Shown: positions 25,760-34,607 of the stretch, one piece after another | Numbering within the stretch: position 1 is the first letter of the stretch | Layout: every line of letters starts with the position of its first letter | Assembly: GCF_027257175.1 (NCBI RefSeq) | Contig: NZ_JAPFGD010000003.1 | Location: forward strand, 1-64,000 | Reading direction: 5' to 3' | DNA length: 64,000 nt | Source of the DNA: Castellaniella sp. S9 | GTDB lineage: Bacteria; Pseudomonadota; Gammaproteobacteria; Burkholderiales; Burkholderiaceae_B | Notes under the pieces: generated by a model | Told to the model about the DNA's origin: nothing | The model's input: the letters and a program-made list of their open reading frames with translations, nothing else | Database searches by the model: none | Made by a program: the position numbers and the translations under genes

Positions 25760-26671
25760 TTACCGCGCGATGGACAATTCAGACAACGCGGGGAGTGATT
25801 GCTGAATAAGTGCGTCAATAGTTGTTGTGTCGAGTTCTGGCTGAAGTTGCCAAGGTTGACCACGTTTGCCCGTCGGGGTCGCAACAAGATCGCCATTACA
25901 GGCTTCGGTTCTGTATTCTGCCGCGCAGCTGCGACAATAAACGTAGTCGTTTGCTTGCTGGTGGCGCTTAAAAACCAGTGTTGGTCCGCAAACGACGCAA
26001 TTTCTTAGTGGAATACCCTCGTCACTGTGGCCGATGATGTGGTCCAGCTTTCCTGTGTCTGCGACAGCCAGGAAATGATTGCTGAGCGCGTGGTCGAATT
26101 GTTTTCCCTGGTTTTGCTCAATAGCTGACAAAGCGTCTTCTTTCGACATTCCTTTGCGGTAGGGGCGCGTGCTGGTCATGGCGTCAAAAGCATCACATAT
26201 TCCAATAATTCTGGCGTCCTCTGGAATTGCCGCTGATCGCAATCCCCTGGGGTAGCCGGTTCCATCAGGTCTCTCGTGGTGGTACAGAATGCCGGCTTCG
26301 GCCAAAGCGGCCAGTGGATGGCCAGAGATCACACGCCACCCAATTTCAGGATGGGTTTTGATCGTATCGTATTCCTCTTGGGTCAATCGGTCTTTTTTGT
26401 TCAGAATGTGGTCCGGTATCGCGATTTTCCCAAGATCATGAAGAAAGCCCCCGATGGCGATACGGGCGGTGTCTTCTTCCGAGAGGCCAGATTGTTCCGC
26501 AAGCAATCGGGCATAGCGTGAAACGCGCCAAAGATGGCCGCCCGTATAGGGGTCTCGGGCCTCAACGGTCCACGCCATAACCAAAAGGCTGTGCAGCAAT
26601 GACTTGTGCAGGGGGGCAGCTTGATCGACTCGACGCTCCAGGCTTTTCATCATTCGAGATAGGAGTTTCAT
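25760..26671 (-). CDS. HD-GYP domain phosphodiesterase-like protein
   Basis: A 303-residue cytoplasmic protein. The HD-GYP domain covers residues 35-210: EARDPYTGGHLWRVSRYARL, FLHDLGKIAIPD (HD pair), HPEIGWRVI, HHERPDGTGYP (GYP motif) and ICDAFDAMTSTRPYRK. HD-GYP domains hydrolyse cyclic di-GMP or sense it. The C-terminal 90 residues contain CVVCG and CRSC, a possible four-cysteine zinc ribbon, which is unusual in this family. No receiver or sensor domain is present. It stands alone between the rSAM operon and the sigma factor gene. Confidence 0.87.
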   Translation of the reverse strand: MKLLSRMMKSLERRVDQAAPLHKSLLHSLLVMAWTVEARDPYTGGHLWRVSRYARLLAEQSGLSEEDTARIAIGGFLHDLGKIAIPDHILNKKDRLTQEEYDTIKTHPEIGWRVISGHPLAALAEAGILYHHERPDGTGYPRGLRSAAIPEDARIIGICDAFDAMTSTRPYRKGMSKEDALSAIEQNQGKQFDHALSNHFLAVADTGKLDHIIGHSDEGIPLRNCVVCGPTLVFKRHQQANDYVYCRSCAAEYRTEACNGDLVATPTGKRGQPWQLQPELDTTTIDALIQQSLPALSELSIAR

Positions 26672-26869
26672 GTGCTCACCAGTTCTTGATTTTGTTGGTC
26701 GAGTTAAATGGCCTTGCTTCTGCTACCCACAAGTTCGTTTGTTGTCGGCAAACGGTTACAGACAGCCATAAAAATGTTTGTGTGGCCGGGATTGTGAATT
26801 TGTGTCAGATGAGAGGCCCCGCTTTTGGTGTAACCTTTCAGCCCGAAATGACGAATTAGTGTTTACGCG

Positions 26870-27433
26870 ATGAGTTCGAATAGCATCGAAACATTTGAGG
26901 CCGCGTTGAAACCGCTCTGGCTGCAGGCGCAGGCGGGGGACGAGGTTGCCTATGGGCAGGCGCTCGGGATGATGGCTGCTCGTCTGCGGGCGCATCTGCG
27001 CCGTCGTTTGCCCGGGGCCCAGAACGATGTCGAGGACATTGTTCAGGAAGTGTTACTTGCGCTGCATGTGCAGCGCGGGACCTACGATCCATCTATGCCT
27101 GTGTCAGCCTGGTGCTTTGCCATTGCTCGCTACAAGCTTGTCGATTACTGGCGCAAACATGGACGAACAGGGGCGTTGCACGATGTTTTCGACGAGAGAG
27201 CCCTGGACAGCGCATTAGTGAGCGAAGACCCGGATGCCACCGCCAAGCGTGATCTGGAGCAGCTATTGAACGCCTTGCCCGAGGCCCAGCGACGAGCAAT
27301 TGAGTTGACCAAACTACAGGGTTTGTCGGTGCTTGAGGCGGCGCAAACGTTGGGCGCCAGCGAGTCGGCGGTCAAAGTGCAGGTGCACCGTGGTTTGAAG
27401 AAAATGATGCAAATAGTGAGGTATAGGAAATGA
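26870..27433 (+). CDS. ECF sigma-70 factor
   Basis: A 187-residue sigma factor. Region 2 is seen in DVEDIVQEVLLALHVQRGTY and PVSAWCFAIARYKLVDYWRK; region 4 is seen in LPEAQRRAIELTKLQGLSVL, with ESAVKVQVHRGLKKMM as the DNA-recognition helix. The ATG is followed at the other end by an ATGA overlap with the anti-sigma gene. It would direct RNA polymerase to a small stress regulon, including its own operon. Confidence 0.92.
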   Translation: MSSNSIETFEAALKPLWLQAQAGDEVAYGQALGMMAARLRAHLRRRLPGAQNDVEDIVQEVLLALHVQRGTYDPSMPVSAWCFAIARYKLVDYWRKHGRTGALHDVFDERALDSALVSEDPDATAKRDLEQLLNALPEAQRRAIELTKLQGLSVLEAAQTLGASESAVKVQVHRGLKKMMQIVRYRK

Positions 27434-28065
27434 GAACCGACACTTTGATATCACTGCTAGCCCAATCGGCAGGTCCAGCACCCAGGCAGCTGGTAGTTCG
27501 GCGCATGGGTATGGCAGCGACGTTGGGCTTGTTCATGAGCGTTTCACTGGTTGTTTTCATGATGGGTCTATTGCCTGCGTCGGCGCTTTTCACACCCGGG
27601 CCGTGGATAAAGCTTGCTTATGGGTCAGGCTTGCTGGTGTTAGCACTGGTCTTGGCGGGTCGATTGGCTCGCCCGGGAGTGCGCCAGGGGGTCTGGGGCT
27701 ATTTGCCATGGGTGGTTGTGTGTGTCATGTTGATGGCGGGAGGTGTCAGCTTAATGCTCACTCCCTCTGAACAGCGTGCCTTCGCTCTGTTCGGGCAAAC
27801 ATGGCTGGCGTGCCCCTGGATGGTGCTGGCTTTCTCGTTACCGTCGATGATTGCCATGTTCTGGGCGTTCAAGGGGTTGGCGCCAACGCACTTGCGTTTC
27901 GCAGGTTTCGCGGCGGGCTTGGCGGCAGGGGCCAGTGGCGCGCTTGCCTATTCGCTGGCTTGCCCAGAGGTGTCAACGACCTTTGTTGCGGTTTGGTACA
28001 CCTTGGGAATAGGGTTGTCGACGTTGCTGGGTGGGGCTTTGGGACCCCGCTTGCTTCGCTGGTAG
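27430..28065 (+). CDS. NrsF/DUF1109-type membrane anti-sigma factor
   Basis: A 211-residue protein with about six membrane segments (LGLFMSVSLVVFMMGLLPAS, the last near GIGLSTLLGGALGPRLLRW) and a short cytoplasmic N-terminus (MRTDTLISLLAQSAGPAPRQ), the expected sigma-binding part. DUF1109 proteins pair with ECF factors as membrane anti-sigma proteins. Its start overlaps the sigma gene by four bases. The inducing signal is unknown. Confidence 0.88.
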   Translation: MRTDTLISLLAQSAGPAPRQLVVRRMGMAATLGLFMSVSLVVFMMGLLPASALFTPGPWIKLAYGSGLLVLALVLAGRLARPGVRQGVWGYLPWVVVCVMLMAGGVSLMLTPSEQRAFALFGQTWLACPWMVLAFSLPSMIAMFWAFKGLAPTHLRFAGFAAGLAAGASGALAYSLACPEVSTTFVAVWYTLGIGLSTLLGGALGPRLLRW

Positions 28066-28080
28066 CGCCGCTCTGAGCAA

Positions 28081-28926
28081 TCAACGTTTCAACACATTGA
28101 CCCACGAGCGCTGTTCCACTGTCAGGGCGTTGTCGGGTGTTAGCATGGCCGTTTTCAGGGCTTCGCGTATGGCGGGCTCGGGCTCGGGTGGCGGTTGCTT
28201 CAGGAACGTGTCGAGTGCGCGCATGGCTTTTTCCATCGTCTTTCCGTAAAGCTCAAAAATTCCTGTGGCGCTAACGTGCTGTGCCGGGTCGTCCAGCCAG
28301 CAATCGTAATCGGTTACTAGCCCCACGGTGGCGTATGCCAGTTGCGCTTCACGTGCAAGGAAAACCTCGGGAATATTGGTCATACCGACCAGATCGCATC
28401 CGGCCTGTTGCAGGAAGGTGCTTTCCGCGCGCGTACCCAGACGCGGTCCTTCCACGCAGCCATAGGTCGCTCCGCGGTGCACTGCGATGCCTGAGGCGGC
28501 GGCGGCCTGCACAAAGCCGTCAACCAGCGCACGACTGACTGGCGTAGCGGTGGATACATGGGTGGCTACGCCGCCACCAAAGAACGTGTGTTCGCGTTTG
28601 CCGCGCGTCCAGTCGAAATATTGTTCAGGCATGACCAGGTCGCCTGGTGCATAGTCAAATTTCAGGCTGCCGACCGCTGAAAAGCCCAATACCTGGGTGG
28701 CGCCGGCTTGTTTCAGGGCAAAGATATTGGCGCGGTAGTTCACTTCGTGCGGCAGCAGCTTGTGCCCGCTGCCGTGGCGCGCCAGGAACAGAATCTGCTT
28801 GCCATGTACCTGGCCGCGTTGCACGGCTCCCGAGGGTTCGCCAAACGGCGTCGTTACGTGAGTGCTTTCTTCCAGTGTCAGCTCGGGTAGTGTGTACAGG
28901 CCGGTACCACCGATAATTGCCAGCAT
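28081..28926 (-). CDS. mtnP: S-methyl-5'-thioadenosine phosphorylase
   Basis: A 281-residue protein. The start MLAIIGGTGLYTLPELTLEE with the phosphate-binding FLARHGSGHKLLPHEVNYRA, the segment EGPRLGTRAES and the nucleoside-binding VGMTNIPEVFLAREAQLAYA followed by TDYDCWLDD are typical of MTA/purine nucleoside phosphorylases. It splits 5'-methylthioadenosine, and often 5'-deoxyadenosine, into adenine and sugar phosphate. Radical SAM chemistry makes 5'-deoxyadenosyl products, so a link to the ArsS-like operon is plausible but unproven. The ATG at 28926 was chosen by family alignment. Confidence 0.92.
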   Translation of the reverse strand: MLAIIGGTGLYTLPELTLEESTHVTTPFGEPSGAVQRGQVHGKQILFLARHGSGHKLLPHEVNYRANIFALKQAGATQVLGFSAVGSLKFDYAPGDLVMPEQYFDWTRGKREHTFFGGGVATHVSTATPVSRALVDGFVQAAAASGIAVHRGATYGCVEGPRLGTRAESTFLQQAGCDLVGMTNIPEVFLAREAQLAYATVGLVTDYDCWLDDPAQHVSATGIFELYGKTMEKAMRALDTFLKQPPPEPEPAIREALKTAMLTPDNALTVEQRSWVNVLKR

Positions 28927-28964
28927 AGATTTAGCCCCGTTTTTGTGCGTTGAAGGGTAGTTTT

Positions 28965-29663
28965 TCAGGCGTTCAAATGAAGGATCTCGGCCAATGCCGA
29001 CAGAGTGGTACACGTATGATGGGGTTGCCGGCCTATGGTTTCGAACGGCACTCCTTGCCGATTGACCCAGCACGTAGTGAAGCCGTACCAGGTGGCCCCA
29101 AGAATATCCCAGGCGTTTGACGATACAAACAGAATTTCCTGAGGCTTGAGTTGCAAGGTGGCAGGCCCCATGTCGTAGCAGGCCGGGTGGGTCTTGAACT
29201 GTTGCACCTGATCAACCGATATCACATGATCCAGCAACGGGGCCAGCCCTGAACTGGTCACGGCCGCTTTGAGCATGTCGGGCGAGCCATTGGACAAAAT
29301 GGCGGTGGGCAATCCCAGCGATTTGATGTGTTCAAGCGCACCCATGCATTCCGGGTACGCGTCCAGCTGATCGTAACCGCCCATCAGCGTTTGTACCTGG
29401 CCATCGGTAAAGTGCAGGTTCAGGCGTTGCAGACTGTATCGCAGAGACGCCTCGGTCAGTTCCCGAAACGAACGGTAATGGCGGCTGCCGCCCGGCGAGG
29501 GATCCGATAAGGAAATCAGCTGTGAATACTCGATCTGTTTCTGGCGCCATAACATCGATATCTGTGTGCCCGATTCCGGGAACAGCTGTTCAGCCAGCCG
29601 GGCGATGGAGTGAATATCAAACAGTGTTCCGTAGGCATCAAGTATCAGTCCACGTAATGCCAT
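28965..29663 (-). CDS. Haloacid dehalogenase type II-like hydrolase
   Basis: A 232-residue HAD protein. Motif I is LILDAYGTLFDIHS (Asp nucleophile), the cap follows, motif II is AILSNGSPDML, motif III is the lysine in VQQFKTHPACYD, and VSSNAWDILGATWYG is motif IV. These are hallmarks of L-2-haloacid dehalogenases. The ATG at 29663 begins MALRGLILDAYG. It lies 38 bases upstream of mtnP in the same direction. The physiological substrate is unknown. Confidence 0.9.
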   Translation of the reverse strand: MALRGLILDAYGTLFDIHSIARLAEQLFPESGTQISMLWRQKQIEYSQLISLSDPSPGGSRHYRSFRELTEASLRYSLQRLNLHFTDGQVQTLMGGYDQLDAYPECMGALEHIKSLGLPTAILSNGSPDMLKAAVTSSGLAPLLDHVISVDQVQQFKTHPACYDMGPATLQLKPQEILFVSSNAWDILGATWYGFTTCWVNRQGVPFETIGRQPHHTCTTLSALAEILHLNA

Positions 29664-29682
29664 TGTGTTTCCTTGCGGGTGA

Positions 29683-30141
29683 TCATTTCTGAACGGTCTC
29701 CTGCGCCAGGCTTCCAAGCACCTTCGCAATGTTGTCCGCAATCGGACCGCACTTGTCCCCTGCATGGCGCGATGCGATCTGCCTGGGGTCGTTATACCCG
29801 AGCCAGTATTTACCCGCCGCGTCTTGCCACGCCAAGGCCTTGAGCGGCAGGTCGATACCCGCCGTTTGCGCACATTCCATCAGTGGAGTGCCTGCTTTTG
29901 GATTTCCGAACACGATAAGTTCGGTTGGTCGCAAATGCTTGCCAACGCTTTTCGCGCTCTGTGCATGATCAAGCCGCAAGAAGACATTGATACCCCGAGA
30001 CTTGACCGCCTCTTCTAAGCGGTCAATTGTTTCGCTGACGTTGTACGGACTCTCGACTGCTATCAGTCCTTCTGAGGCTGCGGCTGCCGAGGCGAAGCAA
30101 CACGCCATAATGAACGAGGCAGCGCGTAGTGCCATGGTCAT
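29683..30141 (-). CDS. DUF302 periplasmic protein
   Basis: A 152-residue protein with a signal peptide (residues 1-22, MTMALRAASFIMACCFASAA). The DUF302 body contains SPYNVSETIDRLEEAVKSRG, LRPTELIVFGNPKAGTPLME and LPLKALAWQDAAGKYWLGYN, all family hallmarks. Its function is unknown. It ends 19 bases before the dehalogenase gene, so the two may be co-transcribed. Confidence 0.87.
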   Translation of the reverse strand: MTMALRAASFIMACCFASAAAASEGLIAVESPYNVSETIDRLEEAVKSRGINVFLRLDHAQSAKSVGKHLRPTELIVFGNPKAGTPLMECAQTAGIDLPLKALAWQDAAGKYWLGYNDPRQIASRHAGDKCGPIADNIAKVLGSLAQETVQK

Positions 30142-30218
30142 CTCCTTGTCATGAGTAAGCTTGGCGCACTGTCTCGGCGACTAAGTCACGGATCTGGTGT
30201 CGCCGTTGTGGGCGCCGT

Positions 30219-30782
30219 TTAAATCCGGTAGGCGCTGAATCGTTCGTCCAGTTCAGTGCCAAAAGCAAGGTTAGTGTAGTTGCTGAGCACCTTGACCGAT
30301 ATGGCGAGAATGATGTTCAGTACATGCTGTTCAGTGAAGCCTGCCTGGATGAAGGCTGCGACCTTTTCGGCTTCGGGTTTGCCGAGGTTTCGAACCAGCG
30401 ACTGCGTCAACGCAAACAGGGCTGCCAACCGTTCGTCGGGAATCGTGGAGCCCGAGCGAATGGCCTCCAGCACGTTGGCGGGAACGCCGGACACCTTGTC
30501 GGCAATCATGCTGTGGGCGGCGGTGCAGTACTGGCAGCCGTTGACCTGACTGATCGCCAGGAAAACCACTTCTTGTTCGACAGGGCTGAAACCTGATTGC
30601 TTGCGAAACAGGTTGTAGCCATGCAGATAGGTATCCAGTACGCCCGGAACGTTGACCATGTTGGCGTACATGTTCGGGATGAACCCCATTTGTTTCTGGA
30701 CCGACTCCAGAATGTCGCGCTGGCCCGCTTCGGCGGTATCATGACTGACCGGAGTCAGCTCGGAAAGGTAACGATTGCCCAT
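30219..30782 (-). CDS. AhpD/carboxymuconolactone decarboxylase-family protein
   Basis: A 187-residue protein with the AhpD-type active site VNGCQYCTAAHSMIADKVSG (C-x2-C-x3-H) and the all-helical family pattern. Members act as alkylhydroperoxidase-like thiol enzymes. The ATG at 30782 begins MGNRYLSELTPVSHDTAEAG and follows an AGGAGAAC ribosome-binding site. The AraC-type regulator gene lies directly upstream in the same direction and probably controls it. Confidence 0.9.
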   Translation of the reverse strand: MGNRYLSELTPVSHDTAEAGQRDILESVQKQMGFIPNMYANMVNVPGVLDTYLHGYNLFRKQSGFSPVEQEVVFLAISQVNGCQYCTAAHSMIADKVSGVPANVLEAIRSGSTIPDERLAALFALTQSLVRNLGKPEAEKVAAFIQAGFTEQHVLNIILAISVKVLSNYTNLAFGTELDERFSAYRI

Positions 30783-30866
30783 GATGTTCTCCTGATGGAT
30801 CGGAGTGGATATCATAGGTATTGTTTATCTTCCTTTGTTGTCTGTTCGTCTTGAGTTTCTTGCCGA

Positions 30867-31724
30867 TCATCGCGAATTGCCGTGTTCATGCGTCAGTGGC
30901 GCAACCCGGTTGGCTCTCAGCCATCGTGCCGGTGATTCGCCGATGCTTCTGGAAAACACCCTGGCAAATGAGCTGGTGTTTGCGTAGCCAGCTGCATTGG
31001 CCACTTTGTCCAGGGGCTCGCCGGCTTTCAGCAGCTTCTGGGCCAGCATCATGCGCCAGTTTGTCAGGTAGTCGCCTGCCGTCATTCCCGTAATCTGGCG
31101 AAACCGCAGGGCAAACCGGGCCCGCGACATGCCTGCAGTGTTCGCCATGTCTTCAAGCGTCCATGGCTTTGCCGGTTGCTCATGAATTGCCGTCAGTGCG
31201 CGTGCTATGCGCTTGTCGGCCAGGCCGGCCAGCGCACCGCGCTCGGCCAGTTGCTGTTCTATGCAGTGACGCAGCAGGTGAATGATGACCAGCTCGCACG
31301 ACCGGTTCAGCAGCGCCTGGCGCCCAGGGCGCTCACCTCGGGCTTCTGCCAGCATGGCGTCCAGAATGGCTGACATCCCCTGGATGTCAGCCAGCCCCAC
31401 CATCAGAACATCCGGCAGGGATTCACTGATGGAGTTTTTCATGCCGGCGTTGAAATGGACGGTGCCGCAGATGACGTCAGCTCCGTCGGGGTTCTCAACG
31501 ATCAGTTGGTGGTTGTCCGGGCGTGGCAGCAGTACGAGGGTGGGTTCCGTGATGGTCACGACGTCAGCCCCGGGGGCGATCAGCTTGACAGTACCGCTGC
31601 GAATGACGTGCAGGTGGGCGCTGGTGGTGTCGCGTTGGAAATCGTGGCGGCCGCAGATGTTTCCGGCATAGAAAACCCCCGCGCTCATGGAGAAGTGGTC
31701 AAGCAAGGTGTCGAGGGTGGTCAT
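30867..31724 (-). CDS. AraC-family regulator with cupin sensor domain
   Basis: A 285-residue protein. The N-terminal AraC-type cupin domain (SAHLHVIRSGTVKLIAPGAD) senses a ligand. The C-terminal pair of helix-turn-helix motifs is ALTAIHEQPAKPWTLEDMAN, then FALRFRQITGMTAGDYLTNW, ending ANTSSFARVFSRSIGESPAR. Such regulators often activate a neighbouring oxidoreductase gene; here the AhpD-like gene is adjacent. The inducer is unknown. Confidence 0.9.
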   Translation of the reverse strand: MTTLDTLLDHFSMSAGVFYAGNICGRHDFQRDTTSAHLHVIRSGTVKLIAPGADVVTITEPTLVLLPRPDNHQLIVENPDGADVICGTVHFNAGMKNSISESLPDVLMVGLADIQGMSAILDAMLAEARGERPGRQALLNRSCELVIIHLLRHCIEQQLAERGALAGLADKRIARALTAIHEQPAKPWTLEDMANTAGMSRARFALRFRQITGMTAGDYLTNWRMMLAQKLLKAGEPLDKVANAAGYANTSSFARVFSRSIGESPARWLRANRVAPLTHEHGNSR

Positions 31725-31962
31725 TGATAACGGAACCGGCGCGTTTATTGCTCTGTTTTCATGCTTAGAGGGTCTGGCCCAGACAAATTCATGTGATCTG
31801 CTCTGGCCAGTATAGTGCTTGGGTTAGCGTAGCAGCATTCGGGCATCGAGCCTCATTTTTGATGGCCGCAAAAATAATGCGTGGCAGGTGTAACCCAACG
31901 CCCGTCGCGACCGAATTAAAGGGTGTATCACCAGAAATACCCCAATCGCCAAAGGAGACCCT

Positions 31963-32550
31963 ATGAAAAACCTTGCCAAATTATCCGCACTCGCGTTGAC
32001 CTCGGCTATCTCAATGTCACCCGCCTTGGCCCAGTGTGGTTCCAAGTGCGCCTCGCGATGCCAAGGCCGATGTGCTGCGAGCGCAACGAAATGTGGAGCC
32101 AAGTGTTCCGCAAAGTGCGGTGCGAAGTGTGCGGCGAAATGTGGTGCCAAGTGTGCGGCGAAATGTGGCGCCAAGTGCGGTGTCAAGGCTGACGCAAGCC
32201 TGATACAGCGTCCAGCCGGGTACAAGCCCAACTACAGTGCGTCCAATGCTGCGCAGGTTGCTGCCGGTGAAACCCTGTTTAGAAGTACTAGGCTCTCGTC
32301 GAACGGTTTGTCATGTGCGACTTGTCACACTGATGGCGCTGGCTTTACCCCGGGGTTTGCCAAGCCGTTTCCTCATTTGATGCAGATGGCTTCGATGAAT
32401 TACGGTGTGGGTGAGATATTTGCTGATGAGGCGGTTCAGGTTTGCATGGCAGGCCCGATGGCCACCAAGCCGTTGGCCTGGGACTCGGCCGACCTGCAGA
32501 ACTTGTCTGCTTACGTTTTATCAGAGCAGGCCAGGTTTGCGAAGAAGTAA
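31963..32550 (+). CDS. Secreted c-type cytochrome with N-terminal C-x3-C cysteine ladder
   Basis: A 195-residue protein in three parts. The signal peptide (MKNLAKLSALALTSAISMSP) is cleaved after ALA. Residues 24-72 hold twelve cysteines, nearly all spaced C-x3-C in GAKC/AAKC/SAKC units with alternating lysines. From about residue 95 a cytochrome c domain follows, with heme site SCATCHTDGAG and a likely distal methionine in VCMAGPM. The cysteine part resembles metal-binding repeats such as metallothioneins or bufferin-like peptides, and every fourth residue would fall on one face of a helix. AGGAGACC precedes the ATG. I do not recognise this architecture as a named family. Confidence 0.8.
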   Translation: MKNLAKLSALALTSAISMSPALAQCGSKCASRCQGRCAASATKCGAKCSAKCGAKCAAKCGAKCAAKCGAKCGVKADASLIQRPAGYKPNYSASNAAQVAAGETLFRSTRLSSNGLSCATCHTDGAGFTPGFAKPFPHLMQMASMNYGVGEIFADEAVQVCMAGPMATKPLAWDSADLQNLSAYVLSEQARFAKK

Positions 32551-32551
32551 A

Positions 32552-33205
32552 GTCACGGCTGCGCGTTTCGGACCGAAGGTAACTGCACGTTCGCTGGCAA
32601 ACGCGTTCGTTGGGCTTGAGCGTGAGCGACGTGCAGGCGGGCTTAGCTTGGTAGACCATCTGTGCGGATCGGAGCCACCGATAGACGAAACGTTGCACTA
32701 CCCGGACAATGATTGCCAGGATCCACTTACCGGGGCACAGTATTTCCTGCACCGGCACGGCAGCGAAGGCCTGGGCGTTACCACCCACCTGCATCTGTTT
32801 AAGCGGTGGCGCACGCCCGAGATCGAGGCCGCCGGGCTAGATGGCACCATTACTCATCTGGTGGCATTTGAGTTAGATGCCACTGGTGCGGCCTCACATT
32901 GTTTTAGTGTCAACCAGTGGGTCGTGGGCGATTACTGGTTAAGTGCATCAGAGACAGTGACGCTCTTTGATGGATGGCAGTTCGATCTGCGGGGCAGTCG
33001 AGCCGAGGGGGCTTGGGCTTTCTGGCACCGCTGGGTCGCTGGGTTGGTCGCGTACTACCTTCATGGTCCGGTGACCGAATCATTGCATGCCCGCGACGAG
33101 GCTTTGGATCGCCAACTTGAACAATACCCTGAGTGCAATGTATTGCAAGACCGCTCATTGGAAGTGTTTGGCCGATTGGGGCTGCCGCAACCCACGCTCG
33201 CCTGA
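32552..33205 (+). CDS. DUF6969-like protein, start uncertain
   Basis: From about 32600 the frame encodes residues typical of the DUF6969 group: HYPDNDCQDPLTGAQYFLHR, VTTHLHLFKRW, ITHLVAFELDATG, CFSVNQWVVGDYWLSA, and WAFWHRWVAGLVAYY. The frame is open further left (ATG at 32405) but there it overlaps the cytochrome gene out of frame. No ATG, and no convincing ribosome-binding site, lies between the cytochrome stop and the conserved region. The gene may be 5'-truncated. Its function is unknown. Confidence 0.55.
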   Translation, partial: VTAARFGPKVTARSLANAFVGLERERRAGGLSLVDHLCGSEPPIDETLHYPDNDCQDPLTGAQYFLHRHGSEGLGVTTHLHLFKRWRTPEIEAAGLDGTITHLVAFELDATGAASHCFSVNQWVVGDYWLSASETVTLFDGWQFDLRGSRAEGAWAFWHRWVAGLVAYYLHGPVTESLHARDEALDRQLEQYPECNVLQDRSLEVFGRLGLPQPTLA

Positions 33206-33942
33206 CGAACACTCTGACTCAGTGAGAGGGTAAATTCTTGAAGTATACGTATCCTAATCGGACATCGGGAACGTCGAGCATGTGGCCCATGTTACGCACT
33301 GTGTGCATCAGTTTCCGAAGGGGTGCGAATACATACCTGCATTTCGGAAAAGCCAAAAGGTTTAACCAGCTAGTTGTCGGCGCGCAATCTTAGTCCTTGC
33401 CCCCTGTTCTCAACACGGTCGCGGGCGGTAGGAAACAGCACGTGGATGCCGTCTACTGTGTGTTGCGCAGGGCTTGAACAATGTGCCAGAGCCGTTTGAT
33501 TCTTGCACCGTTGGCTGGAACATAGCCACCACACACTCCCCCAGAAAAAACAAAGTCAGATCGCCCCACGGGCGATATTGGCGCTCGCCGCGCGGCCGGT
33601 GGTCGCAGTCAGGTGCTGGTGGGCCTGGTGTGCGTTGCCCTGAGTACGCCGCCCAAACCGCCGACTGTACTGCAGTCCATTCCCGCTGCCCTGGCTTTCG
33701 CGGCATAAACGGCCCGCTCCCCGCGTGGCGGGTCCTCTCCATTTATTCCACGGTCCTGTTCATCGAGCCCGTACGGCAGTTCAGCACGGCAAGGCGACGA
33801 ACTCACAGCAACGGCGGCAAACCGGGCCCAGCGTAGTACTGCGACAACCGCAAACCCTACAACAGGCTCGGAATCTTCAGCCCCGGTCAGCAGTGAACAG
33901 CCTTGACACCCTGAACCGATTCCAGCCTGGAGGGAATACACC
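33206..33942. other. Gene-free region before radC
   Basis: About 740 bases at the junction between cargo and the conjugative backbone. Several overlapping frames on both strands read as low-complexity, arginine- or proline-rich peptides and match no family. It may contain the promoter of the radC group. I see no RNA gene or repeat. Confidence 0.5.
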
Positions 33943-34473
33943 ATGAAAGAGTACCAATCGCTTGCGCTTGCCCTGGACAACATGAACGACAGCCTGCCGC
34001 TGTATGTGAAAAGCCCGCGTGGTCGCTACCAGCCCGCACGTGACGACCAGATTCTGGCCGCAGCACGTCAGGCGGCAGACAGCCTGATCAGCAAAGAGCA
34101 GGCACTGAACCAGCCCCCGGTTGTTGAGGCGTTTTTCAAGGCGAAGCTGGCCGGCCTGGGCCACGAATGCGCCGCCGTAGCGTATCTGGACCACCAGTTC
34201 AGACTGATTCGCTACATGGAAATATCGCAGGGCACCATCAGCCAGGCATCGGTTTACCCGCGTGAGGTCGTGAAGACGGGGCTTCGTTTGAATGCTTCGG
34301 CAGTGATTATGGCCCATAACCACCCGAGCGGATCGCCGACCCCAAGCCAGGCCGACATCACCTTGACGACGCACCTGAGAAAGGCACTGGCGCTAATTGA
34401 TCTTCGCTTGCTGGATCACATCATTGTGACCGGTAAAGGCACGTCGTCGATGGCGTCTATGGGGCTGATTTGA
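33943..34473 (+). CDS. radC: RadC-like JAB-domain protein
   Basis: A 176-residue protein. The C-terminal JAB/MPN domain has the metal motif IMAHNHPSGSPTPSQAD (H-x-H-x7-S-x2-D) preceded by the RadC blocks YPREVVKTGLRLNASA and followed by LRLLDHIIVTG. The N-terminal 50 residues replace the usual HhH region. Such short RadC proteins are common on plasmids and ICEs; their role is unclear (single-stranded DNA handling has been proposed). It marks the start of the backbone. Confidence 0.9.
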   Translation: MKEYQSLALALDNMNDSLPLYVKSPRGRYQPARDDQILAAARQAADSLISKEQALNQPPVVEAFFKAKLAGLGHECAAVAYLDHQFRLIRYMEISQGTISQASVYPREVVKTGLRLNASAVIMAHNHPSGSPTPSQADITLTTHLRKALALIDLRLLDHIIVTGKGTSSMASMGLI

Positions 34474-34607
34474 TCTAAGCGGGCCGGTTTATCACCGGCC
34501 CGCGTTATGAAAAGAAAAACTGTTCGGAACTTTTATGTTGCGGTGTGTCAAAACTAGTAACTCCGGAGTAAGAATCACTCGCAACAAAACTAATAAGGGA
34601 GTTTGCA

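Noticed and set aside
31824-32231. Minus-strand frame rich in alternating His/Ala/Pro (HFAPHFAEHLAPHF)
   Set aside because: It is the antisense reading of the cysteine repeat of the cytochrome gene, which has a signal peptide, ribosome-binding site and heme motif on the plus strand.
33410-33836. Frames on both strands before radC
   Set aside because: Proline/arginine-rich and overlapping on both strands; no motif or ribosome-binding site favours either.
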